NCBI RefSeq assembly: GCF_030704535.1
Contig: NC_081822.1
Span: 11,897,001-11,961,000, forward strand
Length of the DNA: 64,000 nt
Origin: Vitis vinifera
Taxonomy: Eukaryota; Streptophyta; Magnoliopsida; Vitales; Vitaceae
Direction of reading: 5' to 3'
How positions within the stretch are numbered: position 1 is the stretch's first letter; each line of letters opens with the position of its first letter. The position numbers and the translations under genes are program-made. The notes beneath the pieces are model-generated. The model worked only from the letters and a program-made list of their open reading frames with translations, made no database searches and was not told the DNA's origin. This document shows positions 1 to 12,185 of this stretch, piece by piece.

Positions 1-103
1 GATCTGTTCTAAATTTCTAATGCCCTAGGAAACATGGCAACCAGTTTTCCGGGCGAGGGTGGAAGCTAAGATCATTTCATGGGTACCTCTTTGGTACTTA
101 TGT

Positions 104-440
104 GGTACTATTTCATTATTTATATTTTTAATAAAAGCAATTTGTTTTTAAATTTTAAATAATTTGTTTTTTGTTTTTTGTTTTTTATTGACAAATTACT
201 TATTTCTTAAACTTTTTTACCAAATGAAAAAAATTAAAAAATGTATAATCTTTTATTAAATATTAAGTAATTTATTGAATTCAGTATCAATCAACAAAAC
301 AACTTGAAGGTTTTGTTTTTATTTTTAATAAATATAATTAAAATGAATTTATTATTATTATTTTTTTTAATATTTAATAAAAATAAAATATTTAAAAAAT
401 AATTTAATACTCAAAATTAAGAGAAAAAATATCGTTATCT
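104..440. mobile_element. Degenerate AT-rich MITE relic
   Basis: The left end reads GGTACTATTT and is followed by AAAGCAATTTG, which aligns with the left part of the better preserved MITE at 54430-54707. The right part (about 370-430), with AATATTTAATA, AATAAAATA and AAAATTAAG blocks, follows the same order as in that copy. The right terminal inverted repeat and the target duplication are not recognisable, so the boundary is approximate. It is non-coding. This is an inference from shared word order between two AT-rich sequences, so chance similarity cannot be fully excluded. Confidence 0.4.
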
Positions 441-3019
441 TTTTGTTACTTATTTGAATTTCACGGTGGAAATGTTTTGTTGAAAAAACAGTCGTTATGT
501 TGACATTTTCCTTATCCGTATATGGTGGGAATTGGCAGATTTCGAGGGTTTGAAGGTCTAATTGAACAAGTCCAAATCATTCTGTAGTAAATCTAAAATA
601 AAATAATGGAAATGAGTCCAATAACTTCTGCGATGGGACAATCAAATATACGAGGAAATGAACTTTTGTGCTGGACGGCGCACAAGTCGCAACCAATGTG
701 GGGGGAGTATCTACTGTCTATCTATAGCAATCGGCGCGACACCTCACAATGTTGGATTCCAATTTCCAGCACTTCAAATCGGAACACAAACGCAGGTCCC
801 AGATCCACACTTCTTAGCCTCAGATTTTCTTTAACATAATTAAAAAGATACTACAGTGTTGTTATTCTAGTGCTTGTGGCTTGCTCAATCATTTTTATGG
901 GGATTTGGAATATGGTGCAAGTACATTCCATTCGCACCATGTACTTATGATTGGTATTCCATTTTGCTGCTCCCAATTGTATTCTATCAATAAAAAGAAA
1001 AAAAATACAAAAATCAGATCCATATTAGTGGAATCAAAATCTTTATCTACACCCCCCACCATCAGGTATGGGGCTTCTTTCACAAACACCCCATATTCCT
1101 CCTGGACCCACCTTTTAAATCTACTGCAAAAATGAAATCAAATTATTAACAAAAAGCCATTTGAACAGTGAACTGGAAATATAAATGGATTTAAAGGGGT
1201 GTAAGCTGAGAGAGAGATGATGGGGGGTTTTCAGGTTGGTGAATGATTCTGAGTGCCATGTGAGGGTTCGCTTATTTTAATCAAAAGAATACAATCAAGG
1301 CTGTGCCAAAGCTTTCCGTGTAATCCGGACTTGTAACATGCTCCATACTCTCTCCTAATCGAAGCATCAAACCCATATCTTTCTTTCTGATTGGCTATTG
1401 TCATCATCTTCTTCCAGGGCATTAGTTAGTCTAGAATCTTTGTTTGGTTCACCTTTCCTCATCTGACCCACATCTGACATCTCCTTCTCGGGTGAGAATA
1501 TGGATCTCAAAGATCTTTGTAGATGTGAAGATTTCCTTTTTAACATTTCCCTGTCAGAGTTCAACCACGATTCCAAACCACACATATACTGGTACGTGAG
1601 GATTTGCGTATCTGTTGATGCATGAATTATAAAACCATGGTGCCATCGATCTGCTCACTTGCTCCAAAGTCCCAAGCACTATTTCCACTTTTGAATCTGA
1701 ATTATTTGGTCTTGGAAACGGAAAGCTGTTTCCAAAATGCACAGAAAAACTATTCTCTTTGTACTATATTGGTTTGAGGCGTGCCCAAGTTTTGATATGA
1801 TATTCATTAACAGAATAATGGCTTTGTACATTCACCAATCAAACTGTCACAAGCCATGTGGATTTTGAAATTTTGAAGGAAAGAAAAATGGAGATGATGA
1901 GTCTGAAAGCATTCTAGACTTTCTAGTTTAACAAACACCCCCGGTCACCCGCCGAAAAAGGATCATAATCATCATGGGATAGCATCCGTTAACAGCAAGC
2001 CATAATAAATGATCTCGAAGGTCTATTCTGATAATAATTTATGATTGTTCAGATTTAAATAGTATTAGTTAGAACAATTAACATTTAACCCCAATCATCT
2101 TCAATCATTTGGTGTAATTAAAAATGCCATGACCAACTGTTTGCAGGCAATTAAAGTAGATAGAAATAATTAAATTTGACCCCCACCCACCAAAATTGTC
2201 CTCCACTACCCATACATGGTAGAACAGTGAGCTCACTTACACATGAACCATGATTTCGATTTCAAATTCAATCTTCTATATTATGATAGAAGTATAGATG
2301 TAAGGACTTAGAGGTGGGGTGGTGGGACAGCCAGCCAGAAATATCTTTTCTATACAACAGTCAATAGGACTTGTCCGTATCCAGCATTGCTTCAATCAAG
2401 GTAAATAACAAAAATCCAATGGGCGCCGCGGTTGATGAAAGGCTGGAGAGGCATGGCCGCATGGGGAGTATGGCACTTTGCGTTTGAGTACGGCTTTCTT
2501 GGGAACGACCAAAACGAAGAAGTCACATGGGATGTGTAAGAACTAGTAAGTGGAAAGCTGTGGGCTTCGCTTTGTTTCAGAACAGAAGAAGATAGATTCT
2601 GAATTCTATCGCTTCGGAGGGAAGAGAGGGGGTTGAGTTGTTGGGGGCGTGCGCGTTGACATAAGAGAAGAAAAAGGCAAGTGGGGGGGAGATGCCTCAA
2701 GCTGCTTTGTTTGCATGGGAGTTAAAACTAAAAATAGGAAGGCATATAGGCGTGTAGGGTGTAAGAGTCAGTTGTGTGTTGGCTGTGGAAGTGGCATGTG
2801 TACGTGCTACTGCATCTCCATTTCCACTCTTTTTTTCTCCTTTTTCATCTTGTTGAAGACAGAGTTACTTTTGTTTTATTTCATGTTGGAGCAAACCGCC
2901 AAGTTCCATAAAAAGGGGCATGTGTTCTTTTATTGTATTTTTTTTGCATCTATGTATTATTTAAGAAATAAATATATTCTAAATACTATCTATTTAAGAA
3001 GTTTTAAAACATATGGTTC
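441..3019. other. Intergenic, no gene recognised
   Basis: Several frames stay open for 60-130 codons, but none shows a known domain, a coherent exon structure or a plant start context. The stretch 2390-2830 is G-rich on the + strand and open on both strands for about 100 codons. Its translations have no recognisable motif, so I do not call a gene. It could hold an unrecognised non-coding transcript. Confidence 0.5.
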
Positions 3020-3440
3020 ATTAATTTGAAATTTCATTCATAAATTAGGCTTGAAAACTTTAATGTCAACTTAAATTTTTGCTGAATATTCTTAAATTTT
3101 TAAGGTTAATTTCATTTATTTCTCTTTAAAGTTTTTGTCAAATGCACTTAACCTACATTAATTTAAAATTTCATTAAACACCCATGTCTCTTTAAATTTT
3201 TGTTTTCAATTCAAATGACTAAATGACATGTGAATTTTTAAGGTTAATTTATCCGATTTCCTTAAAGTTATGGTCAAATACACTTTAACTTCATTAATTT
3301 GAAATTTCATCAAATACCGACTTATATTTTTGCTTCTAATTCAAATAATTAAATGACATATGAAATTTTTAAAGTTGATTTTATTCACATCTCTTGAAGT
3401 TTTGACCAAATACGTTAATTTAAAATTTCATTTTACACTT
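3020..3440. repeat. Degenerate tandem repeat, period about 135 bp
   Basis: A core like ATTAATTTGAAATTTCATT starts at about 3020, 3157, 3293 and 3414, giving spacings of 137, 136 and 121 bp. Between the cores the same words recur in order: TTTTAAGGTTAATTT, then CTTTAAAGTT or TTAAAGTTATGGTCAAAT, then an ACTTTAAC-like word. This makes about three diverged head-to-tail units in AT-rich DNA. No coding potential is seen. Confidence 0.7.
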
Positions 3441-3556
3441 ATTTTATTTTATTGTATACACGCGTATCTTACCCATATATTTTTTTCTTTTAATTATATT
3501 TTACTTTCTTTTGTATTTTTTATGATATAATCAAATATAAATAAATTATTTTTTTA

Positions 3557-3692
3557 ATATATATATATATATATATATTTAACATTTTTCGAAAACCAAA
3601 TATAGTCTTGATATAAACCTTGTTCAAATTAACAACGAGTTACTCAGTCCTCAAAAGCAATGAGTCACTAATTTTATATCAGGAATATTTAT

Positions 3693-3724
<32 letters not shown>
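3557..3724. repeat. Two (AT)n microsatellites
   Basis: There are uninterrupted AT runs at 3557-3578 and 3698-3724, separated by unique AT-rich DNA. They are simple dinucleotide repeats and probably length-polymorphic. Confidence 0.9.
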
Positions 3725-3728
<4 letters not shown>

Positions 3729-4792
3729 ATTTATTTATAAGCATGATTTGTGCATGATTAAATCAGATTTAAGAACTTAATTTTTGAAAAATGGTGAGTA
3801 TTTTTAGCAAATGAATTAATTAATGTGTGTTGCTAAGAGGAGGCTGTCCATGTTTTATTCAATTAGATTATTTATCAAGGTATCTTGAATTGTGAAATGT
3901 TGTATTATGATAAGGATAGGCGGTGTACACCAACATGGATGGAGACAGTGTTATCATCTCTATACACAATGTGATTTTTTTTTTTTTTGGGAAATTTAAT
4001 TGGAGGAGTTTTGAATGGTGATGCTTGTCAAAGTTGTCAACCTCTCATTGTGTTTTAAATACTATTTTAGAAACCACAAGTTCAATGTGGCAGCACCAGT
4101 ATATTAATGAAGATTGGTTGGTCATTTATTTATTGACAGCAAATGAGATGCCTGAGGTTCTCCCCCCCTCCCCTCTCCCCATTCTTTATATATATTTTTT
4201 GATGCAAAATATGCAGAATTGTGTGTGTGTGTGTTTTTTTTTTTTTGAAAATATTAGAAGTTTAATACAAAAATTAGAAACATGTATTGTGTACTTAAAG
4301 ATATATTTTTTCATTTTTTCATTTGTTCATATTTTTAGGAAATACATGTTAAAAGAATATAGAAAACGTTGAAATAGGAATAATAATGAGGTGATTTTTT
4401 TTAGGTACCTGAAATATTTTAAAATTCAAGACGAACTCAAAGCAGCTTTGGGATTGAATTTATCCCACCCTACCCTAATTATATATGATATTAACTAAAA
4501 AATTATTTTAATTATTTTTTTCATTTTGCAACTTTTTTAACATATATAAAATATTACTTCACATAAAAAAAATTATAAATATTTATAATATTTATTTGTT
4601 GATAAATTATATTTATTTTTTTAATACTATTTGATATTTTATGAGTAAAAAATGAAAAATAAAAAGATTAAACAGGAATGAAACATGTATAAGAAATAAT
4701 TTTTTTTTTTAATAAGGATGAAAATAGATATAAATAAACGATATTAAGATGGAATCGCTAAACCCACCTCGTCTGCCCAAGAGAAGTAACAA

Positions 4793-4823
<31 letters not shown>

Positions 4824-7779
4824 TTTAACAACTTTTTTGAAATGTCATCATCTCTCCAACATAAGAGTAAAATATAGCCTCAAAAAAAGGGATTAAAGTG
4901 TGGTCGACGTGAAAGTGTACAAATTAGCATACTATAAAAATCACAACTTCATCATTAAGATTAAAATAATAACTAAAGAAAGGATTAATGTGTGGTTGAC
5001 GTAAGAAGATACAAATTATGTTATAAAGTGTCGTGTGCTTTAGCGGACACGTTAGCTTACCACCCATCTAAATTAATTTACATTTCCTCATAATAAAGTG
5101 CATGTAAAACGCTACAAAACAAAGTTTGTAATTGGATTTTTTAATGCTTCCAACTAGGGCAGATTTTAAAAACTTTAATACATAGTATTTGAAGGGGATG
5201 GTGCGTACGGAGTCAATGGCTGCTTGTTGATGCCAACAGGCAACAGTTGGGCATTTAAGCTTAATTTTATAAGGTTTCAATTTTCTCATCCACTCTTCTT
5301 TGTCCTCATTTGGATCCCAATGTCCCCCAATTATTATTATTATTTTTTTAATTTTACTGTACTGTATTCTCGTAGTCACGTAATGTTGGTTCCTTCTTGG
5401 AAGGGTAATTCGGGTACATGAACACATAATTTTATATCTGAAAACAATTTGGAGAACCAACGAATAAGGGGAAGTGGATCTGGATAGAGCTTAGACTAAG
5501 ATGGGTGAGGGTGGCAGTAAAGTTGTGAGCTTTGTTCCAGCTTAATTACCATTAACATTAGTTTATAAACAAGATAAAGAGATTCCAAAAGCATACATTA
5601 ATACAAACTACCAACATAATTTTCTAATCTCGACACAGCACACGTACTCTCACAGCTCCCAAGACTAATTAAAGCCTTTAATTCTTGTCTCAAGCTTCTA
5701 AATTATGTTCTTGCTTCCCAATCAAATGCCTGATTGTACAAAAGACGAATAGAAATATTTCATACTAGCACATCCCCATTTATAAGACATCTCAGATGAC
5801 TTTTTCTACTAAAAAGTAGACAATATGTCCATTGATTTATCAAAAAGAAAGGGGAACGAAGAAAGGGTAACACAAACAAATTAGCCGACATGACAGTAAC
5901 AAAGTGATGAAAGAGGAGATTAAAGGTTTTATATGTTAATTAATTGTTTTCCTCTTTGCGTGATGGCGATGAAGGGACAGGTGTTCGTTGTTGTGATCAA
6001 GTGGATAAACTTGGGTTGGAGCGTAGCGCACATGAGAGCGGAGCTTTCACTTTTGATTTTAAAAAATAAAATTAAGTGTACGTACGAGAAGGAACGAAGA
6101 GACGTGGGGTCGTGGGGCCGTGAGCCCCGTGAGACGGTGAGAGTGTTGTCTACAACTAAGCGCCTCCGAACCTAGACGGTCTTTCGAAAAAGTACTGTCC
6201 CCACCCCCCAACTGTTTCCGCTGCAAAAAGAAAACTCAACTAAACCTCCCATTGGCCAATTTGGGAGGGCCATCTCAGAACTTGGGCCCCGCCCACAATT
6301 TCAGACTCCATTTTCATGCGTCCCAAGACGGTGCCATGTCAGCTCCTGTCCATGACGTGTGACAACGGTATTCCTCGACAAGAGTGCACGTACGAAGCCG
6401 GATAGGGCCTGGCTTCCACTTCATCGTCCACGTGAGACCATTTTCTTTTATCTTTTTATTTTTATTTTTACATGTTACAGTGGTCGGCGGAAAACGACAT
6501 TCAGTGTACAGTGTGGTCTCGAGGTTGCCCTTCCTCTCCGCGCGCGTATATTCTGGAGATCTTTCTACATTTTCTGTTTGGGAATAAAAACAAAAGAAGA
6601 AACAAAGCCAGAAACATAATAAAAAATATATAGAAATTGGTATAGGCTTATGTTGGGCAATTAGGTTTGAGTTTTTGTTTGGAGGCGTGTGTTGCATAAA
6701 ACATTGAACAATGGAGATAAATGCTGTGATCCTTAAATCTTAACAAGTGGGGGCACTTGTGAGTAGCGTTTGGGGGGATGCACCATTTCTCACGTATCAT
6801 GCACGTGGGACCCTGCATCTTAATGACCCCATTTGACCATTCAACGACACCAGATTAATCTTTCATCTTCCTCCTTAACCTTTCTCTGACAGATTTAATG
6901 AATAAAATCAAGAACGCACATTGCCCCTTTATCTTCTATCAAGGAGCGGTTCTACAAATTCAACGCTTCTGGAACTGAAGTAATTGGTCTCGATGTTCAC
7001 ATTAAGCCGCACATGCCTGAGATTTTGGTGGTTATAATTGGAGAAGTAGAGTGCGGTTTGGTTTGACTTCGTCGCGGCCCATGGGTATGCTGAATTTTCC
7101 ATTTTGATTGGATAGAGGATGAGAGAAGGGCAGAAGAGGGATTAGAGGGGGAGCCTTTGGAAGTTAGTTTTGGAATTTTAAAGAAAGGGAAACGATGGGG
7201 CATCCTTGCACATGGGTCATGGTCAGATATGGCGAATACAAAATTTATTTTTATTTTTATTTTTTTAATGAGGAAAACCAAAGTATATTAAATTTTAAAA
7301 TGTAGAGAGAGGAGGCTCAACCACTTGAAAGGAGGGGATAGGGAGAGAGTGTAACTTTATTTCCAACTGCGCATGTGGTGGGTTTGGAGTTTCTAACTTT
7401 ATACGAGGGGTGCACCAAAAAAGGCATCCCCGCACGGATACCACCTTGGCCATTAGCAGACGGCTACACCAATAGCCCTCCTTTGTTTCACAAATTACGA
7501 TTTCATGTTTACCTATGGTACGTGAATTACGCCATTGCCTTCAATCATTTTTTTCTTCTGACATATTTTATATATATAGATGAAAGAAACAATTTATTTC
7601 TTGTCCATAGTGAGACCATCCTTACTTTGAATAATCTACACAAAGGGTTATATGGATTATTGGAAATTAGGACTTTTCTTGTTTCGAAATTGAGGTGTGA
7701 TGATTTGGGAATATTCCTTAGTTAAGGTTTACTTGTGTGGATATTGGCTTCTGTATTTTGTGCAAAAAGATCAAATTAG
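3725..7779. other. Intergenic DNA with an (AAT)n repeat and G-box islands
   Basis: An (AAT)n trinucleotide tract lies at 4793-4823. The base composition rises to near 50% GC in 5930-6560 and again around 6750-7250. These islands carry CACGTG G-boxes at 6429-6434 and 6802-6807 and several ACGT cores. Open frames here (for example about 127 codons at 6314-6697 on the minus strand) have no family features, so no gene is called. The islands look regulatory or belong to an unrecognised transcript; this is inference. Confidence 0.5.
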
Positions 7780-8725
7780 AATAACTTTATATATCAAGTT
7801 AAAAAAGATATATAAAGACGTTTTAAAGTTGTGAAAATTTATTAAATTTAGAGTAAATAATATTTATATGAAGGGAATGAGTCATCACAGAAAATGTAAA
7901 AGTCAATTCCAAATTCTAATATCAGACTCTATTGGGATATTTACCTATTTGAATGACCACACAACCCTATGGGATAAAATGAATGTGATAACTTATATCA
8001 AATAGGAAAAGAAGTTCTAATATTGTATATGCGATGAGTTTATATAAACGTCTTTTGAATCCATAAGAGTTCATTGAATAATATTTTTATCGAAGGAAAT
8101 GAACTATTTCAGACTGATATTAAAATCAATCCTTAATCTTAATATGAAATTTTGTGTATATAATAAAATTTTCTTTGTGGAATTAAATTAAATTTAGGTA
8201 ATTTAGATTATGTCATTTTAAGTAAAGAAATTTGAAAAATTCCTTAAAAAATAAACCAAATTTCCTTTCCATTTAAAGTAAGTCAACAAAAAATGAATGA
8301 TTATTTATTTGTTTGATATCATGGTACACAATAAGTATGTTGTATTTACATAGAAAATGTAATATTATGCATCGAATAGGAAAAGAAATCCATGATATTA
8401 TATATGTGATAACTTTCATCTAACTATATAAATACATTTTAAAACCGTAAAGGTTCACTACATAATGACATCAAAATCGATCTTTGATCTCAATGTAAGA
8501 TTATATTTGTCTAACCCTTTGCAAAATATGGTTAATTATCTAAGTAACTTTATAATCCTATGAGTCACATTGATGACATTGTATATGTTTAATAATGACT
8601 GTGATATCTTACATTAAATAAGAGAATAAAAAGGTTATATGAGGATTATGATATCCTATATCAAATAGATAATAATAACGGTAATATCCTATCTAGATAG
8701 GAAAATAAGTTCATGACATTGTTCT
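7780..8725. repeat. Degenerate dispersed repeat, three or four partial copies
   Basis: Related blocks recur at about 7980-8150, 8370-8510 and 8590-8720. Each has a form of ATATCAAATAGGAAAAGAA, then a TGATATTATATATGTGAT-like word, then a block resembling TATATAAACGTCTTTTGAA, then a short GTAAAGGTTCA-like word and an ATCAATCCTTAATCTTAAT-like word. The arrangement resembles a decayed plant LTR or satellite-like dispersed repeat. No protein domain is visible and I cannot name the family. Confidence 0.45.
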
Positions 8726-9143
8726 GATTCTTCTTATGAAAACCCACTAGTCTTAGAGTTATTATAAATAGTTACGAGTACAATGGAGTCTCTATTAGTT
8801 TTTTTTTTTTCTTTCAATTTTTTCTTTTGAAATATATTTCTTTTTATGTTGTCCATTGCTATGGGTTGGCTGAAAGAAAATAATGAAAGAGGTAGCTGTA
8901 AATTTGCTGAAAGAGAAGGGTGGGAAGAAATTGATGCAGAGCGGATTTCTAAATCTTACCACTTGTAATAAGAAATGAAAAGATAAAAACAAAGAGATGG
9001 GTGGTAATTAAATGTTTCTCCCCCACCCCATGCCAAAAAGGAAAAAATGGAAAGAAAAATCACGGGAGATACTGTCACTTCCTAACCAGTTCTTTGGATA
9101 TTTTGTTTTATGCTTTACTCAAATTTTAATAAGTTGTAAAATC

Positions 9144-9145
<2 letters not shown>

Positions 9146-9177
<32 letters not shown>
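9146..9177. repeat. A32 homopolymer tract
   Basis: An uninterrupted run of 32 adenines lies just left of the MITE at 9195. It could be a relic retroposon tail, but no matching element body was recognised to its left. Confidence 0.9.
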
Positions 9178-9179
<2 letters not shown>

Positions 9180-9194
9180 CAACTAGATAGACCC

Positions 9195-9525
9195 TATTTA
9201 ATAACGGTTGTCGAAAATAATTTTTTAATATTTTATAAAATAAAATTTTGTTTAAAAATATAAAATATTTTAAATATATTTTTAATATTTAAAAAATAAT
9301 TTTTATGTATAATGTTTTATTTTTAATCATTTTATATATTTGTATAATTATTTTTAAAAATAATTTTTAAAAAATAAGTAAAAAGGTTAAAAACAACTCA
9401 AATATTTTATTTTCTATTTTTAATAATAAAAAATAGAAAATGAAAAATAATTTGACCGTGAAACATAGTTTTTTGTTTTAAAAAATAAACTAAAAATTCT
9501 CGAAAACAACTGTTATTTCATTTAA
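9195..9525. mobile_element. AT-rich MITE, copy A
   Basis: The left end (AATAACGGTTGTCGAAAATAA) and the reverse complement of the right end (AAATAACAGTTGTTTTCGAG) are imperfect inverted repeats with the shared core AACGGTTGT/AACAGTTGT. The interior (about 9325-9395) matches the reverse complement of about 12300-12390, so two copies of one family are present in opposite orientation. There is no coding capacity. The target duplication is not clear. Superfamily is uncertain; a hAT or Mutator type is possible. Confidence 0.55.
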
Positions 9526-10009
9526 TATATTATGATTTGTTTTCATAAATAATTTTACAGATTTATTAATTTTAAATTTAACTATGTTTATATGAATTTA
9601 AGATCTCACCCTTTGTAATGCAATATGTTTATATAAACACATTACAATTATCCTTATTTCAATAATTATGTTTAGACTATACTTTAAACAGAAAATCCAA
9701 TATGATATTGTAATGATGATAGAAAATCTAGTATGATAGTGTAGTAATGATTATTTCCATTTTTTATCAATTTTTATTAATGAACACATAAAATTAAAAT
9801 TAAAGGCCAAATTAATTACAATTCCTCAATTGGTTAAAAGAGGGAGTTTTAAATTTGAAAAAGTCAATCCAAATGTAATGTTAATATTATATAATTAATT
9901 AAAAAAATAAAAAATATCATTTCCCCACAAGCCTTGAAAATGCAGCGAAACGACGGGAATAATATCGTAATTATACTGAAAATGAAGGGCAGTTAGAGAC
10001 TCCAAACTC

Positions 10010-10017
10010 TATAAAAG
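10010..10017 (+). promoter_or_regulatory. TATA box of the 10.1-kb SAUR gene
   Basis: TATAAAAG lies 118 bp upstream of the ATG at 10135. With a start site about 30 bp downstream, the leader would be about 90 nt. GAGAC, an auxin-response-like core, occurs at 9996-10000, but the full TGTCTC/GAGACA element is not present there. Confidence 0.75.
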
Positions 10018-10134
10018 GCTCCTCTATCAACATCGTTAGACCCCTCAAGTGTTCTCTCTTTCCTCATATCACAATCGATACCAGTTCAAACAAAAGGAAT
10101 CTCTCTACCGCTTTCTCTCCTCTTTTCACCCAAG

Positions 10135-10590
10135 ATGTCAGTTGGCTTTGGAAAATGCAGCAAAATCCGGCACATTGTCCGACTCCGGCAAATGCTCCGG
10201 CGGTGGCGCCACAAAGCAGCAGAGGCCTCCCGCATGTCATCCAGTTGCATTCCCTCCGATGTTCCCGCCGGCCACGTCGCCGTTTGCGTCGGCACCGATG
10301 GGAAAAGATTCGTGGTTCGTGCCACCTACTTGAACCACCCCGTCTTCAAGAAACTCCTAGTGGAAGCTGAAGAAGAGTACGGATTCACCAACCAAGGTCC
10401 CCTTTCACTTCCGTGCGACGAGTCAGTCTTTGAAGAGATCCTCTGCTTCATATCACGGTCCGAAGCCAGCAACTCAGCGCGTTTCGTCAATCGTGAAGAT
10501 TTTCAGAGATATTGCCACGTAGGCATCAGAAGTAGTCTGGACTTCTGGCCCGAATCTCGACCGCTTCTTCATAGTAAAAGCATTTGGTAA
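10135..10590 (+). CDS. SAUR family auxin-responsive protein (SAUR52/53-like)
   Basis: This intron-less gene encodes 151 residues. The N-terminal part is basic (KIRHIVRLRQMLRRW, residues 10-24). The SAUR domain spans about residues 41-107 and carries IPSDVPAGHVAVCVG, RFVVRATYLNHPVFKKLL and EAEEEYGF. A C-terminal extension contains FQRYCHVGIRSSLDFW and ends KSIW, as in the long Arabidopsis SAUR52/53 type. SAURs typically promote acid growth by inhibiting PP2C.D phosphatases and so activating plasma-membrane H+-ATPases; that role is family knowledge. The start is the first ATG after the TATA box, in AAGATGTCA context, and an AATAAA signal follows at 10621. Regulation by auxin is likely but no canonical AuxRE was seen nearby. 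Confidence 0.95.
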   Translation: MSVGFGKCSKIRHIVRLRQMLRRWRHKAAEASRMSSSCIPSDVPAGHVAVCVGTDGKRFVVRATYLNHPVFKKLLVEAEEEYGFTNQGPLSLPCDESVFEEILCFISRSEASNSARFVNREDFQRYCHVGIRSSLDFWPESRPLLHSKSIW

Positions 10591-10620
10591 GCAGCGAAAG
10601 ATCAGCTGTCTTGAGTGTGA

Positions 10621-10626
10621 AATAAA
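10621..10626 (+). terminator. Polyadenylation signal of the 10.1-kb SAUR gene
   Basis: AATAAA lies 31 bp after the stop codon. The distance is short but plausible for a SAUR transcript. Confidence 0.5.
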
Positions 10627-10659
10627 ATATACTTCGAGCCTGACCCGGGTATGACTCAG

Positions 10660-11987
10660 TCCGAGTTAGTTCGCCTCATGAATAGTTTGAGGAAGGAAAA
10701 AAAAGAAAATCCGATTCAATTCTATTGACTCGGTCGAGTTCCTCGAGTGAGTACTAATTTTTACTCACCATGATTGGTAAAAGGGTGAGAGGGTGGGTGG
10801 TTTTATTTATTTATTTGCAAAATGATATGATTGGGTAATTGGGCGGTGAGGAGTGTGTTTTACTCCGAAGAATGTATGGAGATGGCATATTGGGTGGCGA
10901 GTTCCCACCGAGTCGTCCCGGGTTCGAATCGGAGTGAGGCTAAAAGTTGAGATCGATGAACCAACTGAGGAAGAGGAAGAACGTGCAAGTGTTCGAATGA
11001 GGTTACTTTTGTAAATTCCGTTATTTATTGGATTGATTAATGGGAATTGTAGAGAAATTGAAGCATGATTGTCCATTATCTCTGAAATATGTATGTATAT
11101 ATATCTTTTTAAAAAGGCAAATAATAATAATATATTTTGCTATGAATGATGGGAGGCGTTGTGGGAGTTATAATGGCACCAACCCACGTGAAAGCTGGTC
11201 TCCTATTTGTTGTGTTTCGCCTGATTCATTTTTGTCTCCAATCATACTTGTTGAATAAATCTTGGTTGTAACTATCAATATCCTGTTTCCACGAAAATCC
11301 AGAAGTTTTCTCTCAGCCCAATCAGGCATTTTCCTCTGCATGAATCACAATGATAAGGACAAACGCATTCAAGAATTTATGGCTTATATTAAATAAATAA
11401 ATAAATAAATAAAGTCTTCTCATTTTATAAAGACAGTCCAGGAAGAAAAAAGAAAAAAAAGGGATATATTTTTCATGGGCTAATTTCAAAATTTTGCCTC
11501 TGCATTTTATTCCGTGGGCCGGAGGGATCACAATTCACAACCCAAAAACAAATATTGGTTAGCCCCACAAGCCCAAAAAGGGGCGATACCCAAAAGTCAA
11601 ATTAATTTGGGTTCAACCAAACAGACCTTATTATAACCATAAACATTAAATAATGATGATAGATAGGAAGTGGGGTTGATATAGAATTGAGTGACTACTA
11701 AAGATGGGCGTGGAATAATGTTCGTGAACATTCATTATGCAGCTGGTAGACAACTGCTTTTTTGATGGGCCACGCCCAAAATACAAAGTCCTATTAATCT
11801 CCCAATCATACCTCTCCAAATTATGAACCTTTGACTTTATCATCTACCTTTCGTTTCTTTGTTTTTTATTTATTTATTTATTCTAATCAATGGATTAGGT
11901 GCGTATCTTTCTCTAGCTTTGGCTCCAACTCCTAATAACAATTACCAAAATAAGTGATTATTTGAGTAATGGAATTGGATTTTATAT

Positions 11988-12027
<40 letters not shown>

Positions 12028-12185
12028 TATTTTTGTTAAATAAAAAATACTACCCAATAGTATTTGAGAAAAAAAATGAGTCTTTTATCTTTTTTTTTTT
12101 TTTAAAAAAAAAACATGATTTGAGAAGTATGAGACTTATATAAATGATATTTTTATTTACACACTCTTAGAAATTGTATCTATTT
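10660..12185. other. Intergenic, short simple repeats
   Basis: The stretch holds an (AAAT)n run near 11391-11414 and an (AAT)n run at 11989-12021. A box-B-like GGTTCGAATC lies inside a short inverted repeat at 10862-10935. Open frames are below 90 codons and unrecognised. No gene is supported. Confidence 0.55.

Noticed and set aside
2392..3029. Overlapping 102- and 126-codon frames on opposite strands
   Set aside because: No family motif, and both strands being open points to base composition rather than coding.
6314..6697. 127-codon frame on the minus strand
   Set aside because: No domain, and overlapping frames on the other strand are open as well.
10862..10935. tRNA-like or Pol III element: ACTCCGA...TCGGAGT ends with GGTTCGAATC inside
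   Set aside because: The 7-bp ends pair, but no T-stem fits between the GTTCGAATC loop and the 3' arm, and no cloverleaf can be drawn. A coincidental box B is more likely.
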